Shown here one piece after another: positions 8,989 through 16,127 of a stretch of 64,000 nucleotides of DNA. How positions within the stretch are numbered: the first letter of the stretch is position 1; every line of letters starts with the position of its first letter. Position numbers and translations under genes: made by a program. The notes under the pieces were generated by a model, which saw only the letters and a list, made by a program, of their open reading frames with translations, searched no databases and was not told where the DNA came from. Origin of the DNA: SpSt-398 sp041752235 (lineage in GTDB: Bacteria > Bacteroidota > Bacteroidia > Chitinophagales > Chitinophagaceae); assembly GCA_041752235.1 (NCBI GenBank), contig JBGSHM010000029.1, positions 28,770 through 92,769 on the forward strand. The letters run 5' to 3'.

Positions 8989-9050
8989 CCCCTTGCCCCT
9001 TAGCGTCCTTGCGGTAAAGACTTAACCGCCATGACGCTAAGGCGCAAGGG
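8989..9050. repeat. Palindromic TTACCGCC-family element between HIT and ruvC, tail-to-tail form
   Basis: The outer ends are CCCTTGCC and GCGCAAGGG and the centre is GCGGTAAAGACTTAACCGCC. It fills a convergent gene junction, so it may end transcripts from both sides. Confidence 0.8.
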
Positions 9051-9053
9051 ATA

Positions 9054-9644
9054 TCATTTCGCTATTTTGTGCGGGTTTTTTGAAACAAATTCTTTCCAAT
9101 CATTTTTCTTTCCTTTCTTTTTTGCGGGTATGGCTGACTTTTTCTTTTCAGGCATGGGCCGGTGCCGTTGTAAATGATGACATAGCGCCACAGCTAATGC
9201 ATCGGTGGCATCAAAGTGTTTTGGCTTTTTTTCAATCAGAAAGATCGTTTGCAGCATTTTCCAAACCTGTTCCTTACTCGCATTTCCGTTTCCGGTGACC
9301 GATTGTTTCACTTTTTTTGGTGAGTATTCGGTCACAGGAATATTGGTTTGCATGGCCGCAGCGATCGCTACTCCCTGGGCTCTTCCCAGTTTCAGCATGC
9401 TTTGTACATTCTTGCCAAAAAATGGGGCTTCAATGGCAAATTCCCCTGGTTTGTATTTGAAGATGAGTCCGCAAACAGTCTCATGAATAAGCTGAAGTCG
9501 CTTATAAATATCCTTTTGGGCACCTGGTTTCAGGGCCCCCATCTCTAAAATGGTGACTTTTTGGCCCGAAACGGCGATCACTCCATAACCCATGACGACG
9601 GTACCGGGATCGATCCCGAGTATTATTTTTTCAGGCTTTTGCAA
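9054..9644 (-). CDS. ruvC: Holliday junction resolvase RuvC
   Basis: RuvC cuts Holliday junctions symmetrically together with RuvAB during recombination repair. The 196-residue protein begins with MQKPEKIILGIDPGT, where Asp12 is the first catalytic acid. FAIEAPFFGKN supplies the catalytic Glu, and HFDATDALAVALCHH carries the last two acids. The extra lysine-rich C-terminus (KKKSAIPAKKKGKKND) is basic and may help DNA binding. The only possible start is TTG at 9644; no ATG or GTG lies between the upstream in-frame stop and the GIDPGT motif. The gene is divergent from the flippase-like gene with only 23 nt between start codons, so their promoters must overlap. ruvB lies separately at 24078. Confidence 0.95.
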   Translation of the reverse strand: MQKPEKIILGIDPGTVVMGYGVIAVSGQKVTILEMGALKPGAQKDIYKRLQLIHETVCGLIFKYKPGEFAIEAPFFGKNVQSMLKLGRAQGVAIAAAMQTNIPVTEYSPKKVKQSVTGNGNASKEQVWKMLQTIFLIEKKPKHFDATDALAVALCHHLQRHRPMPEKKKSAIPAKKKGKKNDWKEFVSKNPHKIAK

Positions 9645-9667
9645 GGGGCTTGTATTTTTACCGATAG

Positions 9668-10681
9668 ATGAGGCTGAACAAAAATATCAAATTCTTTCTC
9701 AAATATGTTTTGGGGCCTCTCTTATTCGTTTGGTTATCCTGGTCCATTTACCGCGAGATACGACAACAACCCAACCTGGCGCTTTCCTGGCAACAGATCA
9801 AAACATCGCTAAAAAGCCCGGAAATAGGCAAATTGATAGCCGCTATTGGATTGATGGTTGTAAACTGGTCCATTGAAACCAGAAAATGGCAATTGGCCGT
9901 ACGCCGGGTACAAAAAATCTCCTTTTGGCAGGGATTCAAGGCCATACTTACCGGGGTCTCTTTTTCAGTCACCACGCCCAACCGCACGGGTGAATACCTG
10001 GGTCGGGTATTGTATATGGAGGAAGGGAACCGGTTACGAACCATTTCCCTGACCATTCTGTGTAGCATGAGTCAATTGCTTGTTACCCTGTTTGCCGGGA
10101 TAATTGGCCTTCTCTTTTTATGGGACAGGATCCTTCGTGCTGAACCCATCAGTGGGTGGTCATCCATTGGACTTCAGGTATTGCTCTTTGGGTCAATTTT
10201 GGCACTCATTATTTTAACACTTTTTTATTTTCGGGTATCCCTGTTTGCACGTTGGATAGACAGGCTTTCCCGGAAGGAAAAATTCGCTTTTCTATTGGTA
10301 GAACTGGGGGCTTTAAATGCAACTATCCTCTGGCGATTGTTGTCATTATCTACCATACGGTTTGGGGTGTTCATCCTGCAATACTACCTGCTGTTTAGTT
10401 TCTTTGGGGTCGAGGTAGGATTTGTGGAGACCCTCTGGTCCACCAGTCTCGTATTTTTGATCCTGGCTATCATACCGGGATTTGCCCTGGCAGACCTGGG
10501 GATCCGGGGAGAAGTGAACCTGAAGGTATTGGGGTTATACAGTTCAAACGCCATAGGTATCGGTTTCACCGCCGTTATTGTATGGTTCATCAATTTAATA
10601 ATACCCGCATTGGCCGGTAGTTTATTAATTTTAGGCATTAAATTCTTTAGCAAACGCCCATCAAAACAAGAAGGCACATGA
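9668..10681 (+). CDS. Flippase-like integral membrane protein (LPG synthase TM-domain family)
   Basis: The 337-residue protein has about eight hydrophobic helices and resembles the membrane domain of lysylphosphatidylglycerol synthase/MprF (the UPF0104 or YbhN group). Motifs include VNWSIETRKWQLAVRR near residue 58 and TPNRTGEYLGRVLYMEEGNRL near 101-121, both typical of this group. In MprF this domain flips lipids; the soluble aminoacyl-transferase domain is absent here, so a lipid-translocation or structural membrane role is inferred only. The stop overlaps the next start by 4 nt (ATGA), so it is co-translated with the DUF3108 gene. A signal-less N-terminus and a basic C-terminal tail (FFSKRPSKQEGT) fit an inner-membrane protein. 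Confidence 0.85.
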   Translation: MRLNKNIKFFLKYVLGPLLFVWLSWSIYREIRQQPNLALSWQQIKTSLKSPEIGKLIAAIGLMVVNWSIETRKWQLAVRRVQKISFWQGFKAILTGVSFSVTTPNRTGEYLGRVLYMEEGNRLRTISLTILCSMSQLLVTLFAGIIGLLFLWDRILRAEPISGWSSIGLQVLLFGSILALIILTLFYFRVSLFARWIDRLSRKEKFAFLLVELGALNATILWRLLSLSTIRFGVFILQYYLLFSFFGVEVGFVETLWSTSLVFLILAIIPGFALADLGIRGEVNLKVLGLYSSNAIGIGFTAVIVWFINLIIPALAGSLLILGIKFFSKRPSKQEGT

Positions 10682-11487
10682 ATGGAATGAAGTTCATCAT
10701 TTTTGCGGGGATCAGTTTTTTCCTCTTTCCCTTTAAAAGCGATCAACCCAGCAATGACAGTAATTGCGGGATGAAAAATAACGCTTTCAAATCCGGGGAA
10801 GAAGTGACATTTACCGTGTACTATGCGGTAGCCGGGCTTTATGTAAATGCCGGCACGGCCATTTTTAGCGCCAATCTGGAAACCCTGAACAACAGACCCG
10901 TATATCATATCATTGGAGATGGCAAGACCAACAGCTCCTATGACTGGGTGTACAAAGTGCGGGACAAGTATGAATCCTATATTGATACCGCAACCCTCCA
11001 ACCGTTGAAATTTATCCGGAATGTGAACGAGGGTGGATTCAAGAAATATGAAAACATCAGTTTCAACCGCAATGCGAATACAGCCATCACAACAGAAGGC
11101 GTATTCAAAGTGCCCGACTGTGTACAGGATGTGCTAAGCGCCGTTTATTATGCGCGAAGCATTGACTTCAATAAATTTAAGGTGAATGATAAGATCACCT
11201 TCCCTATGTTTCTCGATAATCAGGTTTACAGCATGTATATCCGTTACCTCGGTAAGGAAGAAGTAAAGACCAAATACGGAAAGTTCAGGGCCATCAAGTT
11301 CAAACCTCTTTTATTGGAAGGCACTATTTTCAAAGGCGGAGAGAGCATGACCGTTTGGGTCAGCGATGATGAGAATCATATACCCCTCCGGATTGAAAGC
11401 CCGATCGTGGTTGGAAAAGTCAAGATCGATATGATGGGGTATAAAAACCTGCGGCATCCGTTGACTTCATTATTGCGAAGGAAATAA
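10678..11487 (+). CDS. DUF3108 domain-containing exported protein
   Basis: The 269-residue protein has a hydrophobic N-terminus (residues 4-19), followed by the DUF3108 pattern: FKSGEEVTFTVYYAVAGLYVNAGTA, a YESYIDTATLQPLKF segment, and a C-terminal VWVSDDENHIPLRIES stretch. DUF3108 proteins are beta-rich, probably periplasmic or outer-membrane proteins of unknown function. The start overlaps the stop of the flippase-like gene by 4 nt; a second ATG three codons later (10687) is an alternative. The pairing with a lipid-flippase-like protein suggests a shared envelope role, which is inference. A palindromic element separates it from the convergent MBL gene. Confidence 0.85.
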   Translation: MNGMKFIIFAGISFFLFPFKSDQPSNDSNCGMKNNAFKSGEEVTFTVYYAVAGLYVNAGTAIFSANLETLNNRPVYHIIGDGKTNSSYDWVYKVRDKYESYIDTATLQPLKFIRNVNEGGFKKYENISFNRNANTAITTEGVFKVPDCVQDVLSAVYYARSIDFNKFKVNDKITFPMFLDNQVYSMYIRYLGKEEVKTKYGKFRAIKFKPLLLEGTIFKGGESMTVWVSDDENHIPLRIESPIVVGKVKIDMMGYKNLRHPLTSLLRRK

Positions 11488-11490
11488 TTA

Positions 11491-11569
11491 TTTACCGCTA
11501 AGACGCCAAGTCGCCAGGGTCGCAAAGATATCCTGGCGTTCCTTCGTGTCATCGCGCCCTGGCGGTAAA
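11491..11569. repeat. Palindromic TTACCGCC-family element between convergent genes, head-to-head form
   Basis: TTTACCGCTAAGACGCC on the left pairs with GCGCCCTGGCGGTAAAC on the right. It occupies almost the entire gap between the DUF3108 gene and the metallo-hydrolase gene. Confidence 0.8.
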
Positions 11570-11571
11570 CT

Positions 11572-12417
11572 TCACAAATCAGAAATCTTCAAAAACTCTT
11601 TTGGCCTGATACCTTTTTCAGTCTGCTCTACCGTGCAACATTCCTGCTGCGCATCATGCTCAAAGCATAATACATAGTCCTTCTCCACAGCTTCTTTTAA
11701 AAAGGCCTTTTTTTCATTGAGCGTTGTCAACGGAAACATATCATAGGCCATTACGTATGGAATGGGAATATGGCCATGCGAGGGGAGGAGGTCGGCCATA
11801 TACACCAGTTGACGCCCTTTGTAACTGATCACAGGCAACATCATGGCATCGGTATGTCCATAGACAAATTTTATGGAAATGTTCTCGGTAAACGGCGTAT
11901 CACCCGCTGCTGCTTTTTCAATGAATTTCAATTGGCCACTTTCCTGGATCGGAAGAATATTTTCCTTTAAAAAGGAGGCTTTTTCCCGGTCATTGGGTTG
12001 AACTGCCCACTCCCAATGATCTTTATTGCTCCAGAAGGTGGCTTTGGGGAAAGCGGGTACCAGTTTATCTCCTTGCCGTACAATCGACCCACCACAGTGA
12101 TCAAAATGCAAATGGGTAAGAAATACATCCGTAATATCCGATGCATGATAACCCACCTGTTGAAGTGACTTTGAAAGGGTGTCCTCGCCATGTAAATAAT
12201 AGTGACGAAAAAATTTCTCTTCCTGTTTATCCCCGATACCATTGTCTACCAGAATGAGTTTATCGCCATCTTCAATAAGAAGGCAACGCAAGGCCCAGGT
12301 ACACATATTGTTTTCGTCTGCGGGGTTGATCTTGTTCCAGATGCTCTTGGGAACTACACCAAACATGGCACCCCCATCGAGTTTGAAGAGCCCGGTTTCT
12401 ATGGAATACAATTTCAT
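11572..12417 (-). CDS. MBL-fold metallo-hydrolase
   Basis: A 281-residue metallo-beta-lactamase-fold hydrolase. The zinc motif THLHFDHCGG (residues 101-110) supplies His102, His104, Asp106 and His107. ILVDNGIGDK at 55-64, VYGHTDAM (residues 185-192) and CFEHDAQ near residue 256 supply the further ligands. The overall layout (LYSIETGLFKLDGGAMFGVVPK at the start) is that of the lactonase/quorum-quenching-like branch, but the substrate cannot be assigned. No signal peptide is present, so it is cytoplasmic. It starts 9 nt after the MFS gene stop and is probably co-transcribed with it. The repeat element begins 2 nt beyond its stop codon. Confidence 0.9.
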   Translation of the reverse strand: MKLYSIETGLFKLDGGAMFGVVPKSIWNKINPADENNMCTWALRCLLIEDGDKLILVDNGIGDKQEEKFFRHYYLHGEDTLSKSLQQVGYHASDITDVFLTHLHFDHCGGSIVRQGDKLVPAFPKATFWSNKDHWEWAVQPNDREKASFLKENILPIQESGQLKFIEKAAAGDTPFTENISIKFVYGHTDAMMLPVISYKGRQLVYMADLLPSHGHIPIPYVMAYDMFPLTTLNEKKAFLKEAVEKDYVLCFEHDAQQECCTVEQTEKGIRPKEFLKISDL

Positions 12418-12426
12418 ATTTGCAAG

Positions 12427-13725
12427 TTAAACAAATGATTTTTTCCGGCTACGGGCGGCCGTGAGTAACAACCAGAACAGGCCCAGGACAAAGAATATGA
12501 TCAAGGCCAGAATGGAATTGCGCATGCCTCCATTGTGTTCGGTCAATGCTTCAATAAACCCGAAGCTAAACAACCCGATCACGATAGCCAGCTTCTCGGT
12601 AATATCATAAAAGCTAAAGAAAGAAGCAGTGTCCTTTGTTTCGGGCATGAGTTTAGAATAGGTGGACCGGCTCAGGGCCTGGGTGCCTCCCATGACCAAT
12701 CCAACAAGAGCCGCGAGGATATAAAAATGAAATTCAGTTTGAATAAAATATCCGGCGATACAGACGCCGATCCAAAGGATTACAGCCAGGATCAATACTT
12801 TCAGGTTACCCCATTTGGCGGAAAGACGGGCCATACCCATGGCACCGGCAATGGCTACCAATTGAATGATGACTGCTGTGATGATAAGTTTGGAGTCTTC
12901 CAGTTTAAGTTCTTTTATGCCAAAGTCGATCGCCACCAGCATCACCGTTTGCACTCCCATACTATAGAAGAAAAAGGAGGTCAGGAACCGCTTCAGTGAA
13001 GGCATATGACGTAACTGGTTCCATACCAGTTTGAGTTCATGAAATCCATTGACGAGGATATGTTTACGGGCCTTCCGTTCCTGTAAAGGAGGTGCCGGCA
13101 GCCGGGAGAAGGTGAGTTGGGCAAAACCGATCCACCACAGCCCTACGAGCAGGAAGGTAAGTTGAAGGGGGAGCTTTTTATCCGATTCCGGCATAAAAAG
13201 TACCAGGGCAAAACCGATCATCTGCATGATCACACTGCCAATATAACCCATCGTGAACCCTTTGGCGGAAATACGGTCCATATCCCGTTCGGCGGCGATA
13301 TCAGGGAGATAAGAATTATAAAAAACCTGACTGCCGTAAAACCCGATCCCGGCGATCATGAAACAAACCAACCCCAGTGTCACATGATCCCCATCAAAAA
13401 AGAACAACAAGGAACAGCTCAGCGCGCCCAGATAGCAGAAGAACCGCATGAACTGTTTCTTATTGCCTTTATAGTCCGCAATGGAAGATAGGATCGGAGA
13501 CATTATTACCACGAGCAGGAAGCCAAAGGACAGCACATAATCCTTGAGCTCGGTATTCACAAAATTTCGTCCCAGAAAAGGAATCCCATTGGGAAAATTT
13601 TCTTTGGAAGTTATGGCAGCATAATAGGCAGGGAAAAAGGTCGTGGTGATCACCAGGTTGTAAACGGAATTCGCCCAGTCGTACATAGCCCAGGCGTTTA
13701 CTACTTTTTTAGGAGCCGTCTGCAT
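12427..13725 (-). CDS. MFS transporter, UMF1/Atg22-like family
   Basis: The product has 12 predicted hydrophobic helices and the family-typical start KKVVNAWAMYDWANSVYNLVI, followed by TTFFPAYY. This is the signature of the UMF1 branch of the major facilitator superfamily, which is related to vacuolar Atg22 and whose substrates in bacteria are mostly unknown (amino acids or sugars have been suggested). I use ATG at 13725 (432 residues) rather than an in-frame ATG at 13812, because the longer form would begin inside the upstream repeat element with a non-hydrophobic, atypical leader. A GGTQALSRSTYSKLMPE motif near the C-terminal half is also family-typical. It is followed closely by the MBL hydrolase gene. 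Confidence 0.88.
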   Translation of the reverse strand: MQTAPKKVVNAWAMYDWANSVYNLVITTTFFPAYYAAITSKENFPNGIPFLGRNFVNTELKDYVLSFGFLLVVIMSPILSSIADYKGNKKQFMRFFCYLGALSCSLLFFFDGDHVTLGLVCFMIAGIGFYGSQVFYNSYLPDIAAERDMDRISAKGFTMGYIGSVIMQMIGFALVLFMPESDKKLPLQLTFLLVGLWWIGFAQLTFSRLPAPPLQERKARKHILVNGFHELKLVWNQLRHMPSLKRFLTSFFFYSMGVQTVMLVAIDFGIKELKLEDSKLIITAVIIQLVAIAGAMGMARLSAKWGNLKVLILAVILWIGVCIAGYFIQTEFHFYILAALVGLVMGGTQALSRSTYSKLMPETKDTASFFSFYDITEKLAIVIGLFSFGFIEALTEHNGGMRNSILALIIFFVLGLFWLLLTAARSRKKSFV

Positions 13726-13777
13726 CGTTAGGTTGGTTTGACACAATTTAGGAAAAAAAGGGTGAGGAATGATAAGA

Positions 13778-13848
13778 TTTACCCCAAGACACGAAGACGC
13801 AATGTTCGCCATGGCGTAACCTGGCGCCCTAGTGCCTTGGCGGTAAAA
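13778..13848. repeat. Palindromic TTACCGCC-family element between uppP and the MFS gene
   Basis: A diverged head-to-head copy: TTTACCCCAAGACACGAAGACGC on the left and CTTGGCGGTAAA on the right. Both genes run on the minus strand, so here it is not at a convergent junction. Confidence 0.7.
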
Positions 13849-13856
13849 AGTAAAAA

Positions 13857-14642
13857 TTATTTCGGTATCACACCGGCTATGATCAAAATGATCAACAACA
13901 CCCCAACGATGATGCGGTAGTACCCAAAAAGCCGGAATCCATGCTTTTGCAAAAAGCCAATAAAAAATTTAATGGCCAGGATGGCTACGATAAAGGCCAC
14001 GGCATTACCAATGGCGAGGAGTTTGATATGTTCGTTGGTGAATGATTCGTATCCTTTTAACAGCTTGTACCCGGTGGCGGCGGCCATGGTTGGTACCGCG
14101 AGAAAAAAGGAGAACTCAGCAGCGAGTTTGCGTGTCAATCCTTGTTGCATACCCCCAATGATCGAAGCCGCACTTCGGCTTACACCGGGTATCATGGCCA
14201 GGCATTGCCAGGCTCCGATCAGAAATCCTTTTTTAAAGCTGATATTTTCTTCTTCGTGGATCACGGGATTTTTGAAATAATCATCGATCACTAACAACAC
14301 TACACCACCCAGCAAAAGGGTTACAGCAACCGTGGTTGAGCTTTCCAGCAAGGAATCGATCTTGTCGCTAAAGATAGCTCCCAGTATCAGCGCGGGAATA
14401 ACAGCGATGACCAGCTTCAGATAGAACTGCCATTTACGGAAGTCGACAAATTTCTTCCAATACAGAACCAACACGGCCAGGATGGCTCCTAGCTGAATGG
14501 CAACGGTGAACAGCTTGGTAAAATCATTGTCGGGAACACCGAGTATCTTTTCGGCAATGATCATGTGACCCGTAGAGGAAACAGGCAGGAATTCGGTTAT
14601 GCCCTCCACAATGGCGATGATAACGGCTTCCAGAATGCTCAT
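13857..14642 (-). CDS. uppP: Undecaprenyl-diphosphatase UppP/BacA
   Basis: UppP dephosphorylates undecaprenyl pyrophosphate at the inner membrane and so recycles the lipid carrier for peptidoglycan and O-antigen synthesis. The 261 residues and about eight helices match the family. The signature EGITEFLPVSSTGH is at residues 13-26 and the second motif, PGVSRSAASIIGG, lies near residue 155. Both hold the conserved Glu, Ser and Arg residues. The gene is third in the minus-strand cluster ftsX, DUF3098, uppP, a gene order common in Bacteroidota; the truB gene that often follows is not present here. The gap to DUF3098 is 15 nt, indicating co-transcription. Confidence 0.96.
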   Translation of the reverse strand: MSILEAVIIAIVEGITEFLPVSSTGHMIIAEKILGVPDNDFTKLFTVAIQLGAILAVLVLYWKKFVDFRKWQFYLKLVIAVIPALILGAIFSDKIDSLLESSTTVAVTLLLGGVVLLVIDDYFKNPVIHEEENISFKKGFLIGAWQCLAMIPGVSRSAASIIGGMQQGLTRKLAAEFSFFLAVPTMAAATGYKLLKGYESFTNEHIKLLAIGNAVAFIVAILAIKFFIGFLQKHGFRLFGYYRIIVGVLLIILIIAGVIPK

Positions 14643-14657
14643 GGGAGATACGGGTTA

Positions 14658-14909
14658 TTATTCCGCTTGTTTGGGTTTGCGGAAGATGGCGATCACTTCA
14701 ATGGCCAACCCGATCAGGATGATAATGGGCGCAATGGTGACCCGGGTGGTGCTGTACACCTGTTCAGCGTCAAATTTACCTGGATCGCTTTTCCCACCTT
14801 TCATGAGGAAGAATCCAATCACCATGACCACAACCCCGGTCAGCATGAGCAGGTAATTCTGTTTGCCAAATAAAGGGGCCATTCCGGTATCTTGTTTTTT
14901 AGCGCTCAT
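14658..14909 (-). CDS. DUF3098 small membrane protein
   Basis: This 83-residue protein has two hydrophobic helices: about residues 18-37 (YLLMLTGVVVMVIGFFLM) and 58-76 (IAPIIILIGLAIEVIAIF). They are separated by the KGGKSDPGKFDAEQVYSTTR linker typical of DUF3098. The family is restricted to Bacteroidota and is nearly always encoded between ftsX and uppP, so a link to cell division or wall synthesis is likely, but no function is established to my knowledge. The topology with a short lysine-rich C-terminus suggests an inner-membrane location. Confidence 0.85.
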   Translation of the reverse strand: MSAKKQDTGMAPLFGKQNYLLMLTGVVVMVIGFFLMKGGKSDPGKFDAEQVYSTTRVTIAPIIILIGLAIEVIAIFRKPKQAE

Positions 14910-14950
14910 ATTCGTTTGGTTAGGGGACTAAGGTACTATTTTCATTGGAA

Positions 14951-15003
14951 ACTAATCGCTAACCGCAAATCGCTTTTAGCAGTTAGTTGTTAGCTTTTAG
15001 CCT
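14951..15003. repeat. AGCTAATAG-type repeat between ftsX and DUF3098
   Basis: The AT-rich words CGCTTTTAGCAGTTAG and TTAGCTTTTAGCC resemble the element at 38585-38636 and the small insert in ileS (56036-56072). It fills most of the 94-nt gap. Confidence 0.5.
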
Positions 15004-15879
15004 TTAATACAGATCATCCAGTTTCATCCTCAAATACTTGGTAATACTTCGGAAGGTGCTCATGACTGAAATACCGATTCCGGTCAGGATGAGGATGATG
15101 AAAAGAAGGGTCAGTTTGCCATTGTCGCGGAGCAGGCGAAGATCGGGGACCAGCCATTCAAAAAGGTAGATGAGTCCGATGATGGCGCCAATTGCAATAA
15201 GGGCGGCAATGGTGCCATTGATCACAGCCTGTACATTCATGGGTTTGGAGATAAAGCTCCGGGTAGCCCCCACCATTTGCATGGTCTTGATCAGGAAACG
15301 ATTGCTATACATGGCCAGGCGAATGGTATTGTCGATCAGGATGATGGACAGGATGGCAAAGAGGGAGGACAAGATGATCAATCCGATCAGGATCAGTTTC
15401 ATGGCCGGACCCATTTTTTCTACCAGGGCAGCGGGGTATTCCACGCTTTGCACCAGGAGCAGGTTTTTGGCTAATTCGTTTTTCAGGTTGATCAGACTGT
15501 CCTTGTTCACGTATTCGCTGGATACATTGAATTCGATCGAAGCGGGGAGGGGGTTTTCGTCTATCAACTTATTGAAATCATCCCCACCGTCATTCATCCA
15601 TTGTTTTTTAGCCGTTTCCTTGTCAATATAGGCTACGTTGCGGGTAAAGGGCCTGGACTTCAACTGGGCCACCATCGAATCGATATCTGGCTGACGGGCA
15701 TTATTTTGCAAGAGGACCGCGATCCGGATCTCCTCTTTAAGATGCTTCATATAACGGCTTCCACTCAGGAAAAGCCAGCCAAAAATACCGATCAGGAAGA
15801 GTACGATCGCCACGCCAATGATCGCCATGAAATAGGAGGGTTTGCCACGCTTGAGAGATGATTTACCTATTTGGGACAT
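15004..15879 (-). CDS. ftsX: Cell division protein FtsX
   Basis: FtsX is the membrane part of the FtsEX ABC complex, which couples ATP hydrolysis by FtsE to activation of wall hydrolases at the septum. The 291-residue product has an N-terminal cytoplasmic tail, a first helix at about residues 17-35, a periplasmic domain (SGSRYMKHLKEEIRIAVLL onwards), and three C-terminal helices (from about 170). The segment FLIKTMQMVGATRSFI, close to residue 195, is the FtsX signature before the third helix. ftsE is not in this window. It leads the minus-strand ftsX/DUF3098/uppP cluster and is divergent from leuS. Confidence 0.93.
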   Translation of the reverse strand: MSQIGKSSLKRGKPSYFMAIIGVAIVLFLIGIFGWLFLSGSRYMKHLKEEIRIAVLLQNNARQPDIDSMVAQLKSRPFTRNVAYIDKETAKKQWMNDGGDDFNKLIDENPLPASIEFNVSSEYVNKDSLINLKNELAKNLLLVQSVEYPAALVEKMGPAMKLILIGLIILSSLFAILSIILIDNTIRLAMYSNRFLIKTMQMVGATRSFISKPMNVQAVINGTIAALIAIGAIIGLIYLFEWLVPDLRLLRDNGKLTLLFIILILTGIGISVMSTFRSITKYLRMKLDDLY

Positions 15880-15902
15880 GCTTTAGGAATTTTGGTAGTT
15901 TT

Positions 15903-16010
15903 TTGACCACAGAGGCCCAGAGACACAGAGCATTTATATTGCCAATCCCGGATTAATAATTAACAATCAATAATTAATAATCCCTTAGTCTCCCTGTCTC
16001 TGTGGTTATA
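15903..16010. repeat. ACAGAGACACAGAG-type palindromic element between ftsX and leuS
   Basis: GACCACAGAGGCCCAGAGACAC on the left pairs with CTCCCTGTCTCTGTGGTTAT on the right. The centre is AT-rich (AATTAACAATCAATAATTAA). It occupies much of the 248-nt divergent gap. Confidence 0.7.
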
Positions 16011-16057
16011 TTACACTTTCAATGGAGGCAAAAATAACGGATTTGAGGGTCAATTCG

Positions 16058-16065
16058 TAAATTTG
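16058..16065 (+). promoter_or_regulatory. -7 promoter element upstream of leuS
   Basis: TAAATTTG is an exact match to TAnnTTTG, 62 nt before the leuS ATG. The -33 region is not clear. Confidence 0.5.
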
Positions 16066-16127
16066 CACCTCCCAAAACCCCTTTTAAACTTTCTTTTAGC
16101 ATCACATTTATAACCCTGTAGCGAAGC